Under the pieces are notes generated by a model. That model ran no database searches, had not been told where the DNA came from, and was given only the letters and a program-made list of their open reading frames with translations. From the NCBI GenBank assembly GCA_946548575.1, contig CAMNPT010000009.1:1-38735 (forward strand): a DNA stretch of 38,735 nt, in the 5' to 3' direction. The DNA comes from an uncultured Clostridium sp. Its GTDB lineage: Bacteria > Bacillota > Clostridia > TANB77 > CAG-508. Positions 9,877 through 19,037 of this stretch are shown here, piece after piece (the first letter of the stretch is position 1; every line of letters starts with the position of its first letter). A program made the position numbers and the translations under genes.

Positions 9877-11315
9877 TGTTAAGAGAAGATTATGAAATGG
9901 TAATTGGTCTTGAAGTTCATGCTGAACTTTCAACAAAAACTAAAATATTCTGTTCTTGCCCTACAGGATATGGAGCAGAACCAAATACACAAATATGCCC
10001 AGTATGTACTGGAATGCCAGGAGCACTACCTGTTTTAAATGAAAAGGTTGTTGAATATGCTGTAAAAGCAGGATTAGCAACAGGATGTGAAATTTCAAGA
10101 GATAGTAAAAATGATAGAAAAAATTATTTTTATCCAGATACACCAAAAGCTTATCAAATATCTCAATTTGATAAACCATTATGTGAACATGGAAAAATTG
10201 AAATAAATACAAGTTCTGCAAAAAAAGAAATTGGAATAACAAGGATTCACATTGAAGATGATGCAGGAAAATTAAATCACAGTGAATTTGGAAGTGGAAG
10301 TCTAATAGACTTAAATAGAGCTGGAGTACCATTAATCGAAATAGTATCTGAACCAGATTTTAGAAATACGGAAGAAGTGGATTTGTATTTAAAAAAATTA
10401 AAATCAATATTAGAATATATAGAAGTATCAGATTGTAAAATGGAAGAGGGATCATTTAGAGCAGATGTAAATGTTTCTGTTAGAAAAAAAGGAGAAAATA
10501 AATTTGGTACACGTACAGAAATGAAAGGTATGAGTTCATTAAGAAGTATAACAAGAGCAATAGAATATGAGGCAGAAAGACAGGCAGAAGTTTTAGAAAA
10601 TGGAGGTATAATTAATCAGGAAACACTAAGATGGGACGATGTATCTGGTAAAACATTTTCAATGAGAGAAAAAGAAAATGCAAATGACTATAGGTATTTT
10701 CCAGAACCAGATTTGGTAGCAATAAAATTATCTGAAGAATATATTCAAAACATAAAAGATACTCTACCTGAATTACCAGAAAGCAGAAAACAAAGATATT
10801 TAGAAGAATATAATCTATCTGAAAAAGATGCCAATATAATAACAGGTTCAAAATACTTATCAGATTTGTTTGAAAAAACAATTCAAATTTGCAATAATCC
10901 TAAAGCAGTAAACAATTGGATTATATCAGATATATCAAGAATATTAAATGAAAAAGAAATGGAAGCAATAGACATTCCATTTGGAGAGCATGAACTAGGA
11001 AAATTAATAATTTTAATAGATAAAGGCACAATAAGTTCTAAAATTGGAAAAGATGTACTAGAGGAATTATTTAAAAATCCAAGAGACCCAGAAGAAATAA
11101 TAAAAGAAAAAGGATGGACTCAAATATCTGATGAAGGGGCAATAAGAGAAATAGTATTAAAAATATTAGAAGAAAATACACAATCAATAGCTGATTACAA
11201 AGCAGGAAAAGATAGGGCATTAGGATTTTTAGTTGGGCAAGCAATGAAACAAACTAAAGGAAAAGCAAATCCTCAAATGTTAAATAAAATGTTTATAGAA
11301 GAAATGAGGGATTAA
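9873..11315 (+). CDS. gatB: Asp-tRNA(Asn)/Glu-tRNA(Gln) amidotransferase subunit B
   Basis: 480 residues, typical. GatB binds the mischarged tRNA and activates it with ATP. Visible blocks: [19 protein letters not shown], the zinc cysteines in CSCPTGYG and [15 protein letters not shown], then [17 protein letters not shown], and the tRNA-binding YqeY-like tail ending [16 protein letters not shown] within gatA serves ATG 9873; ATG 9876 is also possible. Its last codons (GGGATTAAGGGAC) coincide with a motif repeated at 11342, so the 3' end may have been shaped by repeat insertion. Confidence 0.98.
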   Translation: MMLREDYEMVIGLEVHAELSTKTKIFCSCPTGYGAEPNTQICPVCTGMPGALPVLNEKVVEYAVKAGLATGCEISRDSKNDRKNYFYPDTPKAYQISQFDKPLCEHGKIEINTSSAKKEIGITRIHIEDDAGKLNHSEFGSGSLIDLNRAGVPLIEIVSEPDFRNTEEVDLYLKKLKSILEYIEVSDCKMEEGSFRADVNVSVRKKGENKFGTRTEMKGMSSLRSITRAIEYEAERQAEVLENGGIINQETLRWDDVSGKTFSMREKENANDYRYFPEPDLVAIKLSEEYIQNIKDTLPELPESRKQRYLEEYNLSEKDANIITGSKYLSDLFEKTIQICNNPKAVNNWIISDISRILNEKEMEAIDIPFGEHELGKLIILIDKGTISSKIGKDVLEELFKNPRDPEEIIKEKGWTQISDEGAIREIVLKILEENTQSIADYKAGKDRALGFLVGQAMKQTKGKANPQMLNKMFIEEMRD

Positions 11316-11350
11316 GGGACGTTCTTCTTTTCCCTCTTTTAGGGATTAAG

Positions 11351-11395
11351 GGACACTCCTTGACAAAATTAAAATTGTCAAAGAGTGTTCTTTTT
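11351..11395. terminator. Bidirectional terminator between gatB and a convergent small gene
   Basis: A long inverted repeat, GGACACTCCTTGACAA with partner TTGTCAAAGAGTGTTC, ends in TTTTT on the plus strand. The minus-strand gene stops at 11394, inside its edge. The motif GGGATTAAGGGAC occurs at 11309 and 11342, so the hairpin may derive from a dispersed repeat. Confidence 0.75.
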
Positions 11396-11654
11396 AATTC
11401 ATCATTTCTTTTTTTAATCCATCAACAACAAAACTACAAACTATAAACTCAATTCCAAAGATTATACTCATTTTAAATAATTTAAGACCGATATAAAAAT
11501 ATATTGGAGTTGAAAAAAATGATATATATGTAAGTAAAATTAGACATGATAACAAGCTTAATCCTAAACAAAACATTAATCCTTTTTTTAATATTTTATA
11601 TGTAGTTTTTTCAAATCCATTGTATGTTTCTAAAATTTTTTTAAATATAAACAT
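11394..11654 (-). CDS. Small membrane protein, unknown function
   Basis: 86 residues; not recognised. Two hydrophobic stretches are visible: about residues 25-46 (GLMFCLGLSLLSCLILLTYISF) and about residues 50-78 (STPIYFYIGLKLFKMSIIFGIEFIVCSFVV). A short basic N-terminus (FIFKKILETYNGFEKTTYKILKK) suggests an N-in hairpin. The start is the ATG at 11654; GAGGTG precedes it, and longer readings would run through that site. No informative neighbours; it is convergent with gatB. Confidence 0.7.
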   Translation of the reverse strand: MFIFKKILETYNGFEKTTYKILKKGLMFCLGLSLLSCLILLTYISFFSTPIYFYIGLKLFKMSIIFGIEFIVCSFVVDGLKKEMMN

Positions 11655-11666
11655 AATACACCTCAA

Positions 11667-11858
11667 AAAATAATATCTAATATTATATTAACATAAAACT
11701 AAAGCTCAAGCAATGGTAAAAAATGATAATATGTAAACTAACTTGCCAAATATCTCCGACCCCAATGGCAACAATGCCAACAAAAAAATTGCCAAAGTAG
11801 GAAATATAATCCTTTTGGCAATTTTTAAAATAAAAACTATGCATAATTTTTATTTAGT
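11667..11858. other. Intergenic region with rpsT terminator and TTGCCA repeats
   Basis: No gene seen. Apart from the hairpin at 11782-11826 it holds scattered short copies of TTGCCA/TGGCAA (11742, 11766, 11774, 11789, 11816). No promoter was recognised with confidence for the small membrane gene. Confidence 0.4.
11782..11826 (-). terminator. rpsT: Intrinsic terminator of rpsT
   Basis: On the minus strand AATTGCCAAAAGGA … TCCTACTTTGGCAATT forms a long stem followed by seven T residues. It lies about 30 bases after the rpsT stop. Confidence 0.8.
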
Positions 11859-12125
11859 TTAAGCATTTGCTGCGTTTAATTTTTTTGATAAATTAGATTT
11901 TTTTCTAGCTGCTGTGTTTTTTACTATAACACCTTTTGTACAAGCTTGGTCTATTTTTTTTGTAGCTTCTACGAATAAAACTTTTGCTTCATCCATTTTT
12001 CCAGCTTCAATAGCTTCTTCAAATTTTCTAACAGCTGTTCTGTATCCAGATTTTATCATATTATTTCTTAATGTTTTCTTTTCTATTATTTTAACTCTTT
12101 TTTTTGCTGATTTGATATTTGGCAT
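11859..12125 (-). CDS. rpsT: Ribosomal protein bS20
   Basis: 88 residues, the standard length, of the small-subunit protein that binds 16S rRNA. Conserved features are [13 protein letters not shown] at the start, [16 protein letters not shown], and the end region [21 protein letters not shown]. The ATG at 12125 follows AGGAGGTG by nine bases; in-frame GTG at 12137 overlaps that RBS and is rejected. Transcribed alone, with its own terminator. Confidence 0.97.
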   Translation of the reverse strand: MPNIKSAKKRVKIIEKKTLRNNMIKSGYRTAVRKFEEAIEAGKMDEAKVLFVEATKKIDQACTKGVIVKNTAARKKSNLSKKLNAANA

Positions 12126-12207
12126 ATTATTTAGCACCTCCTCTTAGTCTATTTATGTTTTTAACTGTTTAACAGTTTTCTTAAGAACATATTATATTCT
12201 AACATAT

Positions 12208-12248
12208 TTTTAGTGGAAATGCAAGTAAATTAGGCAAATCCACTAAAT
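12208..12248. terminator. Hairpin between mscL and rpsT
   Basis: TTTAGTGGA … TCCACTAAA inverted repeat with a 21-base loop, 13 bases after the mscL stop on the minus strand. The T-run is weak, so termination here is tentative. Confidence 0.5.
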
Positions 12249-12260
12249 TTATATTAATAT

Positions 12261-12710
12261 TTATTTATTACTTGCTGTTTCTGTAGTTTCTATTTCTGAA
12301 GCACAGTGTGCACATTTAACTGCTTTATATGGTATTTCACTTAAGCAGTATGGACATGTTTTTGTTTCTGGTTCTGTTTTTTCAGTTTCATCTTTTTCAT
12401 TTTTTTTGATTAAGTTACTTCCTAGATTATTTATTTTATTGATATAACGTATAACAATAAATATTGTGAAAGCAATAATTAAGAAGTTGATAATAGCTGT
12501 TATAAAGTTACCATATTTAATTGAACTGCTTCCTATTTGTAATACTAAATCAGAAAAGTCAACTTTACCTGTAATCATAGCTACTATTGGCATAATAACA
12601 TCTTCTACTAAAGAAGTTACGATTTTTTGGAATGCACCACCGATAACAACACCGACAGCTAAATCCATTACATCACCTTTCATGGCAAATTCTTTGAATT
12701 CTTTCAACAT
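12261..12710 (-). CDS. mscL: Large-conductance mechanosensitive channel MscL with zinc-ribbon tail
   Basis: 149 residues. MscL opens under membrane tension to release solutes during osmotic downshock. The family N-terminus is clear: [30 protein letters not shown] (TM1), then the second membrane helix [23 protein letters not shown]. After a Glu/Lys linker the C-terminus adds a compact zinc ribbon, CPYC at residues 119-122 and CAHC at 133-136, which classical MscL lacks. The start ATG at 12710 follows AAGGGGGAA; an in-frame upstream start is not supported. Confidence 0.94.
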   Translation of the reverse strand: MLKEFKEFAMKGDVMDLAVGVVIGGAFQKIVTSLVEDVIMPIVAMITGKVDFSDLVLQIGSSSIKYGNFITAIINFLIIAFTIFIVIRYINKINNLGSNLIKKNEKDETEKTEPETKTCPYCLSEIPYKAVKCAHCASEIETTETASNK

Positions 12711-12845
12711 ATTAAATTCCCCCTTAAAATTCACAACTATATTTTACTATAAATGTCTAATTTTGTCAATCCATATTTTTTTATCAAAGTTATTGTAAAA
12801 TAGGGAAAATTATGATATATTGTGAAAAGAAATGGAGGGATATAT

Positions 12846-13292
12846 ATGATAGCTATAGGAAGTGACCATGGAGGATATAGATTAAAAGAGGAAATAAAAA
12901 AATATTTGGATGAACAAAGAATAGAATACAAAGATTTTGGTTCTGAAAGTGAAGAAAGAGTAGATTACCCTGATATTGCAAAATTAGTTTCAAAAGCAGT
13001 ATTGAGTGATAAATTTGAAAGTGGAATTTTGGTGTGTCGTTCAGGAATTGGAATGAGTATAGTTGCTAATAAATTTAAAGGAATAAGATGTGCACTTTGT
13101 CATAATGAATATACAGCAAAGTATGCTAAATTACATAATAATAGTAATATATTAGCACTTGGTGCAGATGATGTAACTACAAATCAAGCCATTTGCATTT
13201 TAAGAATGTGGATAGCAACTCAATTTGAAGGTGGAAGACATCAAGAAAGAATAGAATTAATAGAAGAAATAGAAAAAGAAAATATGAAATAG
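12846..13292 (+). CDS. rpiB: RpiB/LacA/LacB-family sugar-phosphate isomerase
   Basis: 148 residues, normal for ribose-5-phosphate isomerase B, which interconverts ribose-5-P and ribulose-5-P. The N-terminus IAIGSDHGGYRLKE and DYPDIAKLVSKAV are diagnostic. The active-site Cys is in GILVCRSGIGMSIVANK; RpiB usually has CGTGIGMSI, so CRSG is a variant that may alter substrate preference. ATG at 12846 after GGAGGG. Sixteen bases later the TagO-type gene begins, suggesting one operon. Confidence 0.93.
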   Translation: MIAIGSDHGGYRLKEEIKKYLDEQRIEYKDFGSESEERVDYPDIAKLVSKAVLSDKFESGILVCRSGIGMSIVANKFKGIRCALCHNEYTAKYAKLHNNSNILALGADDVTTNQAICILRMWIATQFEGGRHQERIELIEEIEKENMK

Positions 13293-13307
13293 GGGGCTAG
13301 ATAAAAT

Positions 13308-14546
13308 ATGTGGGGAGATGTAGCAATTGCATTTTTACTAGCATTCATAGTAACTTTTATGGCAACACCATATACAATAAGAATAGCAAAAAAAATAGGT
13401 GCAGTTGATATTCCAAAAGATGAAAGAAGAATGCACAAAAAAGTAATGCCTAAATTTGGTGGACCGGCAGTAATATTAGGTTTTTTTATTTCAATTATAT
13501 ATTTATTAATTGTAATGAGCTTAGAAAAAACTATTGATTTAAATGGAATAGAACAATATGGAAAAAAACTAATTGGAATGTTTTTTGGTATTGTAGTTAT
13601 AACAATAACCTGTGTAATTGATGATATAAAAACAATAAAACCAATAACTAAATTAATAGGTCAAACAATAGCAGCAATTATCGTAGTTGCTTTTGGAGTT
13701 AACATTGGAAATTTTAATATTGCAATTATTGGTTCAGGTGAAATTAATGAAATATTTTCTTCAATATTAACTGTATTATGGATAATTGGTGTAACAAATG
13801 CAATTAATTTAATTGATGGATTAGATGGGCTTTCATCAGGAATTTCTGTAATATCAGCAATTTCTTTGTTGGTAATATTTGTTTTAAATGGTTCACCATT
13901 TATATCAATTATATTAATAACATCATTAGCAGGTGCATTAGTTGGATTTTTACCATATAATTTTGCACCAGCAAAAACTTTTATAGGAGATACAGGTTCA
14001 AATTTTTTAGGTTTTTCATTATCAATAATATCAATTTTGGGTGTTGCAAAAACTTATACTATAGCTGTAATTGTATTACCACTTATTGTACTTGGACTTC
14101 CAATATTTGATACTTTATGGGCTATTATTAGAAGATTAATAAAAGGAAAATCTATAAAAGCAATTTTTAAAGCAGATAAAGGACATTTACATCATAGAAT
14201 AGTAGCAAAGGGATTTAGCCAAAAACAAGCAGTTCTAATTTTATATGGAATAAGTGCAACATTTGGAATATTTGCAGTTATATTATTAGATAGTGGAATA
14301 TGGAAAGCGTTATCATTTTTATTAATGGTAATTGTAGCAATAGGGATAGGATATAAAAATTTTCAAGAAGATAAAACAGAAAATGGAAAATATGAATGTG
14401 TTGAATGTAGGTATATTTATAATCCTAAATATGGAAATGAAAGAGCTGGAATAAAGCCTGGAACAACATTTGAAGAATTACCAAAAGATTGGACTTGTCC
14501 AGTTTGCGGTGAAGGAAAGGATATGTTTGAAAAAAATGACAGATAA
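13308..14546 (+). CDS. WecA/TagO-type undecaprenyl-P sugar-1-phosphate transferase fused to rubredoxin
   Basis: 412 residues. The first ~345 form a polytopic membrane enzyme of the MraY/WecA family, which loads a sugar-1-phosphate (usually GlcNAc-1-P) on undecaprenyl phosphate to start wall polymer synthesis. Motifs: [51 protein letters not shown] and GHLHHRIV. The last ~50 residues are a complete rubredoxin fold with iron-binding C364/C367 and C397/C400 ([12 protein letters not shown] … DWTCPVCG). The transferase alone would be ~350 residues, so the redox domain is an addition. Its end overlaps the hslO start by about 11 bases. Confidence 0.93.
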   Translation: MWGDVAIAFLLAFIVTFMATPYTIRIAKKIGAVDIPKDERRMHKKVMPKFGGPAVILGFFISIIYLLIVMSLEKTIDLNGIEQYGKKLIGMFFGIVVITITCVIDDIKTIKPITKLIGQTIAAIIVVAFGVNIGNFNIAIIGSGEINEIFSSILTVLWIIGVTNAINLIDGLDGLSSGISVISAISLLVIFVLNGSPFISIILITSLAGALVGFLPYNFAPAKTFIGDTGSNFLGFSLSIISILGVAKTYTIAVIVLPLIVLGLPIFDTLWAIIRRLIKGKSIKAIFKADKGHLHHRIVAKGFSQKQAVLILYGISATFGIFAVILLDSGIWKALSFLLMVIVAIGIGYKNFQEDKTENGKYECVECRYIYNPKYGNERAGIKPGTTFEELPKDWTCPVCGEGKDMFEKNDR

Positions 14547-15450
14547 AATTACAAAATTATTAGCTTATAATGGTAAAATATCAATTGTGTGTATAGATTC
14601 AACAAATTTGGTAGAACAAGCAAGAATTACACATGATTTAAGCCCTGTAGTAACAGCAGCATTTGGAAGGATGCTTACAATAACTGCAATAATGGCACAA
14701 GAAATGAAAAATAAAACAGATAAATTAACTATACAAGTAAAAGGAAATGGCGAAATAGGAACAATGTTAACTGTAGCCAATAATAAACCTAAAATTAAAG
14801 GATATGTAACAAATCCTTATGTAGATTTACCATTAAATGAATTTGGAAAATTAGATGTTGGTAAAGCAGTAGGTTATGAAGGTTATATAAATGTTATAAA
14901 GGATATTGGTTTAAAGGATCCATATATAGGTATTTCACCATTAACATCTGGTGAAATTGCAGACGATTTTACAAATTATTTTGTTAATTCAGAACAAAGA
15001 AATTCTGCAGTTGCATTAGGTGTTTTAGTAAACAAAGATGGTGTAAAATCAGCTGGAGGATACTTAATTAATCCAATGCCAGATGCTGGAGAAGATGAAA
15101 TAGCAAAAGTTGAACAAGCAATATTTAAAGCCGGAGCAATTTCTAAAATGTTAAATGAAAATTTAAGTTTGCTAGAGATTGCAAAAAGAGTAACTGGTGA
15201 TGAAAATGTAAAAATAATAGAAGACAATATAATACCTGTTTATGAATGTGATTGTTCAAAAGAAAAAATGGCAGGAGCTTTAGCAACTATAGGTAAAACT
15301 GAGCTAGAAAAAATAATAACTGAAGAAGGAGAAGCGGAATTAGTTTGTCATTTCTGCAATAAAAAATATAAATTTAGTAAACAAGAATTACAAGAAATTT
15401 CAACCAACGGGGTCAACCAACGGGGACGGACCTTTTGGTTGAATGATTAA
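14536..15450 (+). CDS. hslO: Redox-regulated chaperone Hsp33, C-terminus extended by a REP element
   Basis: 304 residues. Hsp33 is a holdase activated when oxidation releases zinc. The zinc-binding CxC (C238, C240) and CxxC (C271, C274) are present, and the body has [21 protein letters not shown] and LMKGNGEIG-like blocks. ATG at 14536; an in-frame TTG at 14527 has better spacing from AAAGG. Homologues end soon after the FSKQELQE region; here the frame runs on into the REP repeat, adding about 15 residues. That tail contains two in-frame CGG codons (15421, 15427). A +1 shift at the first would end at TGA 15440 instead, so the core is unaffected either way. Confidence 0.93.
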   Translation: MTDKITKLLAYNGKISIVCIDSTNLVEQARITHDLSPVVTAAFGRMLTITAIMAQEMKNKTDKLTIQVKGNGEIGTMLTVANNKPKIKGYVTNPYVDLPLNEFGKLDVGKAVGYEGYINVIKDIGLKDPYIGISPLTSGEIADDFTNYFVNSEQRNSAVALGVLVNKDGVKSAGGYLINPMPDAGEDEIAKVEQAIFKAGAISKMLNENLSLLEIAKRVTGDENVKIIEDNIIPVYECDCSKEKMAGALATIGKTELEKIITEEGEAELVCHFCNKKYKFSKQELQEISTNGVNQRGRTFWLND

Positions 15451-15529
15451 TAAATAAAAATATAATTATAAATTATAAAAAAATTCAACCAAAAGGTCCG
15501 TCCCCGTTGGTTGACCTCGTTGGTTGAAA
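15398..15529. repeat. REP-like inverted pair (hslO-ppaC)
   Basis: Two 46-base arms, 15398-15443 and 15484-15529, are inverted copies differing at about one base, with a 40-base AT-rich spacer. Each arm holds TCAACCAACGGGG followed by the unit TCAACCAACGGGGACGGACC…TTGGTTGAA, whose ends TCAACCAA/TTGGTTGA are themselves complementary. The left arm overlaps the 3' end of hslO. It resembles the repeats at 24851 and around the transposase at 33470. Confidence 0.93.
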
Positions 15530-15549
15530 AATGAAAGGAAGTTTAGAAG

Positions 15550-16467
15550 ATGGAAAATAATATTTTAATTTTTGGACATAAAAACCCAGATACAGATTCA
15601 ATATGCTCTGCATTGGTAAAGGAATTGATGGATAAAAATGATTCAGAAAAAGCTGTAAGATTAGGTAATATAAATAAGGAAACACAATATGTTTTAGATT
15701 ATTTAGGAATTGAGGCTCCTAAATTAATAGAAAATGTAGATGAGGGGCAAAAAGTAATATTAGTTGATCATAATGAATTTACTCAAAGTGTTACAGGAAT
15801 AGAAAAAGCTAAAATATTAGAAGTAATAGATCACCATAGAATTTCTAATTTTGAAACATCAGAACCATTATATTATAATGCGAAACCTTATGGTTGTACT
15901 TCAACAATATTGTTTGAAAATTACAAACAACTAGGAGTACCAATAAACAAAACAGAGGCAATATTAATGGCAAGTGCTATTATATCTGATACGCTTTTAC
16001 TAAAATCTCCAACAACAACTGAAAAAGATAAAAATGCTTTAGAAGAATTAGGTAAAATAGCTGATATTAATATAAATGAATATGGTTTAGAAATGCTTAA
16101 AGCTGGAACAGATTTAGATGATTTTTCAGCAGATGAATTAGTTAATCTAGATGCGAAAAAAGTTGAAAAAAATGGTACTAAGTTTGTTATAGCACAGGTT
16201 AATACTGTAAGCATACCAGAGGTTTTGAAAAGGCAAGATGAATTAGAAAAAGCAATGGAAAATGAAATAGAAAAAAATGGTTTAGATTTATTTGTGTTAG
16301 CAATTACAGATATATTGAACAGCAATTCTGAAATAATATCTTTAGGAAATAAACAAGATGTTGTTGAAAAAGCTTTTGATATTTCTTTAGATAATAACAG
16401 GGTATTTTTAGAAGGTATTGTATCACGAAAAAAACAAATATTACCTAATATTGATAAAAATTTGTAA
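15550..16467 (+). CDS. ppaC: Manganese-dependent inorganic pyrophosphatase (family II)
   Basis: 305 residues, typical of family II (DHH/DHHA2) pyrophosphatases, which hydrolyse PPi to phosphate. Metal and substrate motifs: ILIFGHKNPDTDSICSAL, VILVDHNEF, EVIDHHRI (the DHH motif), SDTLLLKSPTTTEKD, and in the DHHA2 domain GIVSRKKQILPNI, the SRKKQ substrate-binding motif. ATG at 15550 after AAAGGAAG. A REP inverted pair separates it from hslO, and a 55-base gap leads to the flippase. Confidence 0.96.
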   Translation: MENNILIFGHKNPDTDSICSALVKELMDKNDSEKAVRLGNINKETQYVLDYLGIEAPKLIENVDEGQKVILVDHNEFTQSVTGIEKAKILEVIDHHRISNFETSEPLYYNAKPYGCTSTILFENYKQLGVPINKTEAILMASAIISDTLLLKSPTTTEKDKNALEELGKIADININEYGLEMLKAGTDLDDFSADELVNLDAKKVEKNGTKFVIAQVNTVSIPEVLKRQDELEKAMENEIEKNGLDLFVLAITDILNSNSEIISLGNKQDVVEKAFDISLDNNRVFLEGIVSRKKQILPNIDKNL

Positions 16468-16522
16468 TTAAATTGGCATAATCAAAGTAGAATTAAAAGA
16501 GGATAATATTAGGAGTGATTTA

Positions 16523-18134
16523 ATGGAAAAAACAAAAGAAACTTTTATGCAAGGGGTTTTAACACTTATATTTTCACAAGTTTTAATAAAAGTATTAGGA
16601 TTAGTATATACATTATATTTAACAAATAGGCAGGGATTCGGAGATACAGGAAATGGTATTGTTGCAGCTAGTTATCAAATTTATGCAATGTTACTTACAA
16701 TTTCTTCTATAGGAGTTCCAAATGCGATATCAAAATTAATATCTGAAAGAGTTGCAGTACGGTGATCATAAGGGAGCACATAGAATCTTTAAAATTGCAT
16801 TTGCAACTTTTGCTGTTATAGGATTAATTGGTAGTTTGATGTTATTTTTCGGAGCAAAAGTTATATCAAATGTGTGGTTGCAAATACCTGAGGCTGAAAT
16901 GACAATGGTTGCTCTTTCACCAGCAATATTTTTTGTTGCAATTTCTTCTGTTATGAGAGGATATTTTAATGGAAAACAAAACCTGAGAGCAACAGCAAGA
17001 TCTCAAACATTAGAACAAGTATTTAAAACAGCACTAACTGTTATATTAGTTGAAATTATTGCCATTGTTTCAAATGTATCAACTGAATGGATGGCAGGTG
17101 GAGCAACTTTAGCTACAACATTAGCAACTATGGCAGGTTTTGGATATTTATATTTATTTTATAAAGTACAATCTAAAGAATTAGCAAAAGAAATAAAACA
17201 GTCAACAAATTATAAATATGAAAGAATAAGTACAATTATAAAAAATATTCTAATGGTGTCAATACCAATAGCATTAACTGCAATAATGTCTTCACTTAAT
17301 AAAAATATAGATTCATTTACAGTAGTAAGAAGTTTAAAACAATTTTTACCTGAAGATTTAGCAATTGAGCAATATGGAATTTTAGGTGGGAAAGTTGATA
17401 CATTAACAAGTTTGCCACTATCTATAAATGTAGCTTTTAGTACAGCATTAGTTCCTGCAATATCAGCTGCTAAAGCAATAAATGATAAGAAAACAATAAC
17501 AAGAAAAACATCATTTTCATTATTAACTTCTATGTTAATAGGATTGCCTTGTACAGTAGGAATGTTTATATTTGCAGGTCCTATTTTACAATTATTATTT
17601 CCAAGGGCAAGTGCAGGAGAGACAATTTTACAAATTAGTAGTTTAACAATAATATTTACAATTTTAGACCAAACAATTAATGGAGCATTACAGGGATTTG
17701 GAAAATTAAGAATACCAGCAATTTCTTTAGGAATTGGGGTAATTGTAAAACTAATAATGAATTTAATATTGGTTCCAATTCCTCAGATAGGAGTAAATGG
17801 AGCAGCATGGGGATCAGTAGCTTGTCATGTCGTTGCATTTACAATTTCTATAATTGCACTTACAAAAAATATAAAATTAGATTTAACAATTTCGAAATTT
17901 GTAATTAAACCAGTAATTGCATCAGCAATTATGGGAATATGTTCATATTTTATTTATATGGTACTTTTAAATATAGTAAGTATAAAATTAGCTACATTAA
18001 TTGCAATAATATCTGCTGTAATTATCTATTTACTTGCAATAGCAGTGTTAAAAATATTCAAAAAAGATGAAATTATAATGTTACCAGTAGGTGAAAAAAT
18101 TTATAAAATTCTTGAAAAGCTAAAAATATATTAA
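16523..18134 (+). CDS. MurJ/SpoVB-type lipid flippase; needs +1 shift at CGG
   Basis: MOP-superfamily polysaccharide/lipid II flippase of the YtgP (MurJ)/SpoVB group, which moves undecaprenyl-linked cell-wall precursors across the membrane. Zero frame: residues 1-79 (first membrane helices, ending NAISKLISERVAV), then CGG-UGA. Skipping the C gives GDHKGAHRIFKIAF and 456 more residues with about twelve further membrane helices and the typical ending LPVGEKIYKILEKLK. The length is 1612 bases, 3n+1; the product is 536 residues, normal for the family. RBS AGGAGTG, ATG at 16523. A downstream ATG in the second frame has no RBS. Family certain; MurJ versus SpoVB role is inferred. Confidence 0.88.
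16757..16763 (+). other. +1 frameshift site GUA-CGG-U in the flippase
   Basis: The zero frame reads GCA GTA CGG TGA. In +1, GGT GAT CAT AAG GGA gives GDHKG, matching the loop expected after the SERVA segment in this family. The stop codon immediately after CGG blocks any zero-frame product beyond 80 residues. Confidence 0.87.
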
Positions 18135-18260
18135 AAAAATACGAAAAAAAGAAGGATTTTAGGGATTTTTGGCGAATAAAAATAATAGTAGTTTATTTAT
18201 TACTATTGTTCAGGTAATAAATACTACATATACATTATATCTTAATAGGAGGTAATTTAA

Positions 18261-18539
18261 ATGAACAAAGCTGAATTAATCGCAGCAATGGCTGCAAAAA
18301 CAGGAGACACTAAAAAAGCAGCTGAGAACTCAGTAAACGCTTTTGTAGAAGTAGTAACAAATTCACTAAAAAAAGGAGAAAAAGTTCAATTAGTTGGATT
18401 TGGATCTTTTGAAGTAAGAAAAAGAGCAGCTAGAAAAGGTAGAAACCCACAAACTAAAGAAGAAATCAAAATACCTGCATCAAAAGCTCCAGTTTTCAAA
18501 GCTGGTAAAGCATTAAAAGAAGTTGTAAACAAAAAATAA
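18261..18539 (+). CDS. hup: HU-family DNA-binding protein
   Basis: 92 residues, typical HU length. HU bends and compacts DNA. The family pattern is complete: [83 protein letters not shown] at 18261. It is preceded by a 126-base intergenic region with an AATAGTA/TACTATT inverted repeat and followed by a strong terminator, so it is probably monocistronic. Confidence 0.98.
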   Translation: MNKAELIAAMAAKTGDTKKAAENSVNAFVEVVTNSLKKGEKVQLVGFGSFEVRKRAARKGRNPQTKEEIKIPASKAPVFKAGKALKEVVNKK

Positions 18540-18577
18540 GAGATTTATATAAAATATATAAATATATGAATTCATAT

Positions 18578-18606
18578 AAAGAAGCTAATTTTAGCTTCTT
18601 TTTTTA
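18578..18606 (+). terminator. Intrinsic terminator after HU
   Basis: AAGAAGCTAA/TTAGCTTCTT stem with a short loop and a run of T residues, about 40 bases after the HU stop. Confidence 0.88.
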
Positions 18607-18624
18607 TATATCAAGTATTTACGA

Positions 18625-18653
18625 TTGACATAAAACAAAAAAAGGATTATAAT
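18625..18653 (+). promoter_or_regulatory. Consensus sigma-A promoter of the 18688 gene
   Basis: TTGACA (18625-18630), 17-base spacer, TATAAT (18648-18653): a perfect match in both hexamers and spacing, predicting strong constitutive transcription of the small gene downstream. Confidence 0.88.
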
Positions 18654-18687
18654 ATATATATAAATTTTTAATAAGGAGGATATTATT

Positions 18688-18951
18688 TTGAAGTTGACGA
18701 TTTTAGAAAGAATAAAACATAAAGATGATGAAAAAATTAAAGAATTCGTAGACTATTACACTCGGAAGATGCAAATAATTGACCAAAAAAATAATGACAT
18801 GTATAATAAGGGTCATTGGTTTCCGTTGAAACCAAATGAATACCAGAAATACAAAAAATGGGAAAAGAAAATTAATAATATGAGTAAATATTATTATTTC
18901 AGATTTTTCCATAACGAATTTTATGTAGTAAGAAAATTTAACGAGAAATAA
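18688..18951 (+). CDS. Small orphan protein with an in-frame CGG codon, unknown function
   Basis: 87 residues, strongly basic and aromatic (KGHWFPLKPNEYQKYKKWEKK, YYYFRFFHNEFYVVRKF); no signal peptide, family not recognised. TTG start at 18688 with AAGGAGG eight bases upstream. It has its own perfect promoter and a terminator, so it is a single-gene unit. It uses GAC, TAC, CAG, AAG, CCG and CGG codons more than its neighbours, suggesting recent transfer. Codon 26 is CGG (18763). Read normally the frame stays open; a +1 shift there would give G-R-C-K and stop at 18776, a 29-residue peptide. This is the only clear candidate in the window for CGG used as a sense codon. Confidence 0.7.
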   Translation: MKLTILERIKHKDDEKIKEFVDYYTRKMQIIDQKNNDMYNKGHWFPLKPNEYQKYKKWEKKINNMSKYYYFRFFHNEFYVVRKFNEK

Positions 18952-18958
18952 TTAATCC

Positions 18959-18990
18959 AAAGGCAATAGAATAATTTCTATTGCCTTATT
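18959..18990 (+). terminator. Intrinsic terminator after the 18688 gene
   Basis: AAGGCAATAGAA/TTCTATTGCCTT stem (loop TAAT) ending in TTATT. It directly precedes the uvrC promoter. Confidence 0.8.
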
Positions 18991-18991
18991 C

Positions 18992-19021
18992 TTGACAAAG
19001 TGATAAAAAACAAAGTATTAT
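18992..19021 (+). promoter_or_regulatory. Promoter of uvrC
   Basis: TTGACA (18992-18997), 18-base spacer, TATTAT (19016-19021), 17 bases before the uvrC start. The leader is very short, with GTGAGGTG as the ribosome binding site. Confidence 0.75.
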
Positions 19022-19037
19022 AAATGTGAGGTGAAAG

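Noticed and set aside
12466..12798. Long frames on the opposite strand of mscL and of several other genes
   Set aside because: They lack ribosome binding sites, have skewed Leu/Phe/Ile composition and overlap well-supported genes; they are by-products of AT-rich coding sequence.
15398..15529. CRISPR-like repeat
   Set aside because: Only paired inverted arms, no regular spacers and no cas genes; the units match the RAYT-associated repeats instead.
16523..18134. Interrupted genes explained as pseudogenes or random sequencing indels
   Set aside because: Random decay or error would not place all six breaks at an in-frame CGG followed by a glycine-restoring GGN, and would not spare all other genes. 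DnaG is essential. A systematic base-calling artefact at CGG remains possible in principle, but many out-of-frame CGG strings in the same genes cause no break. Raw reads would settle it.
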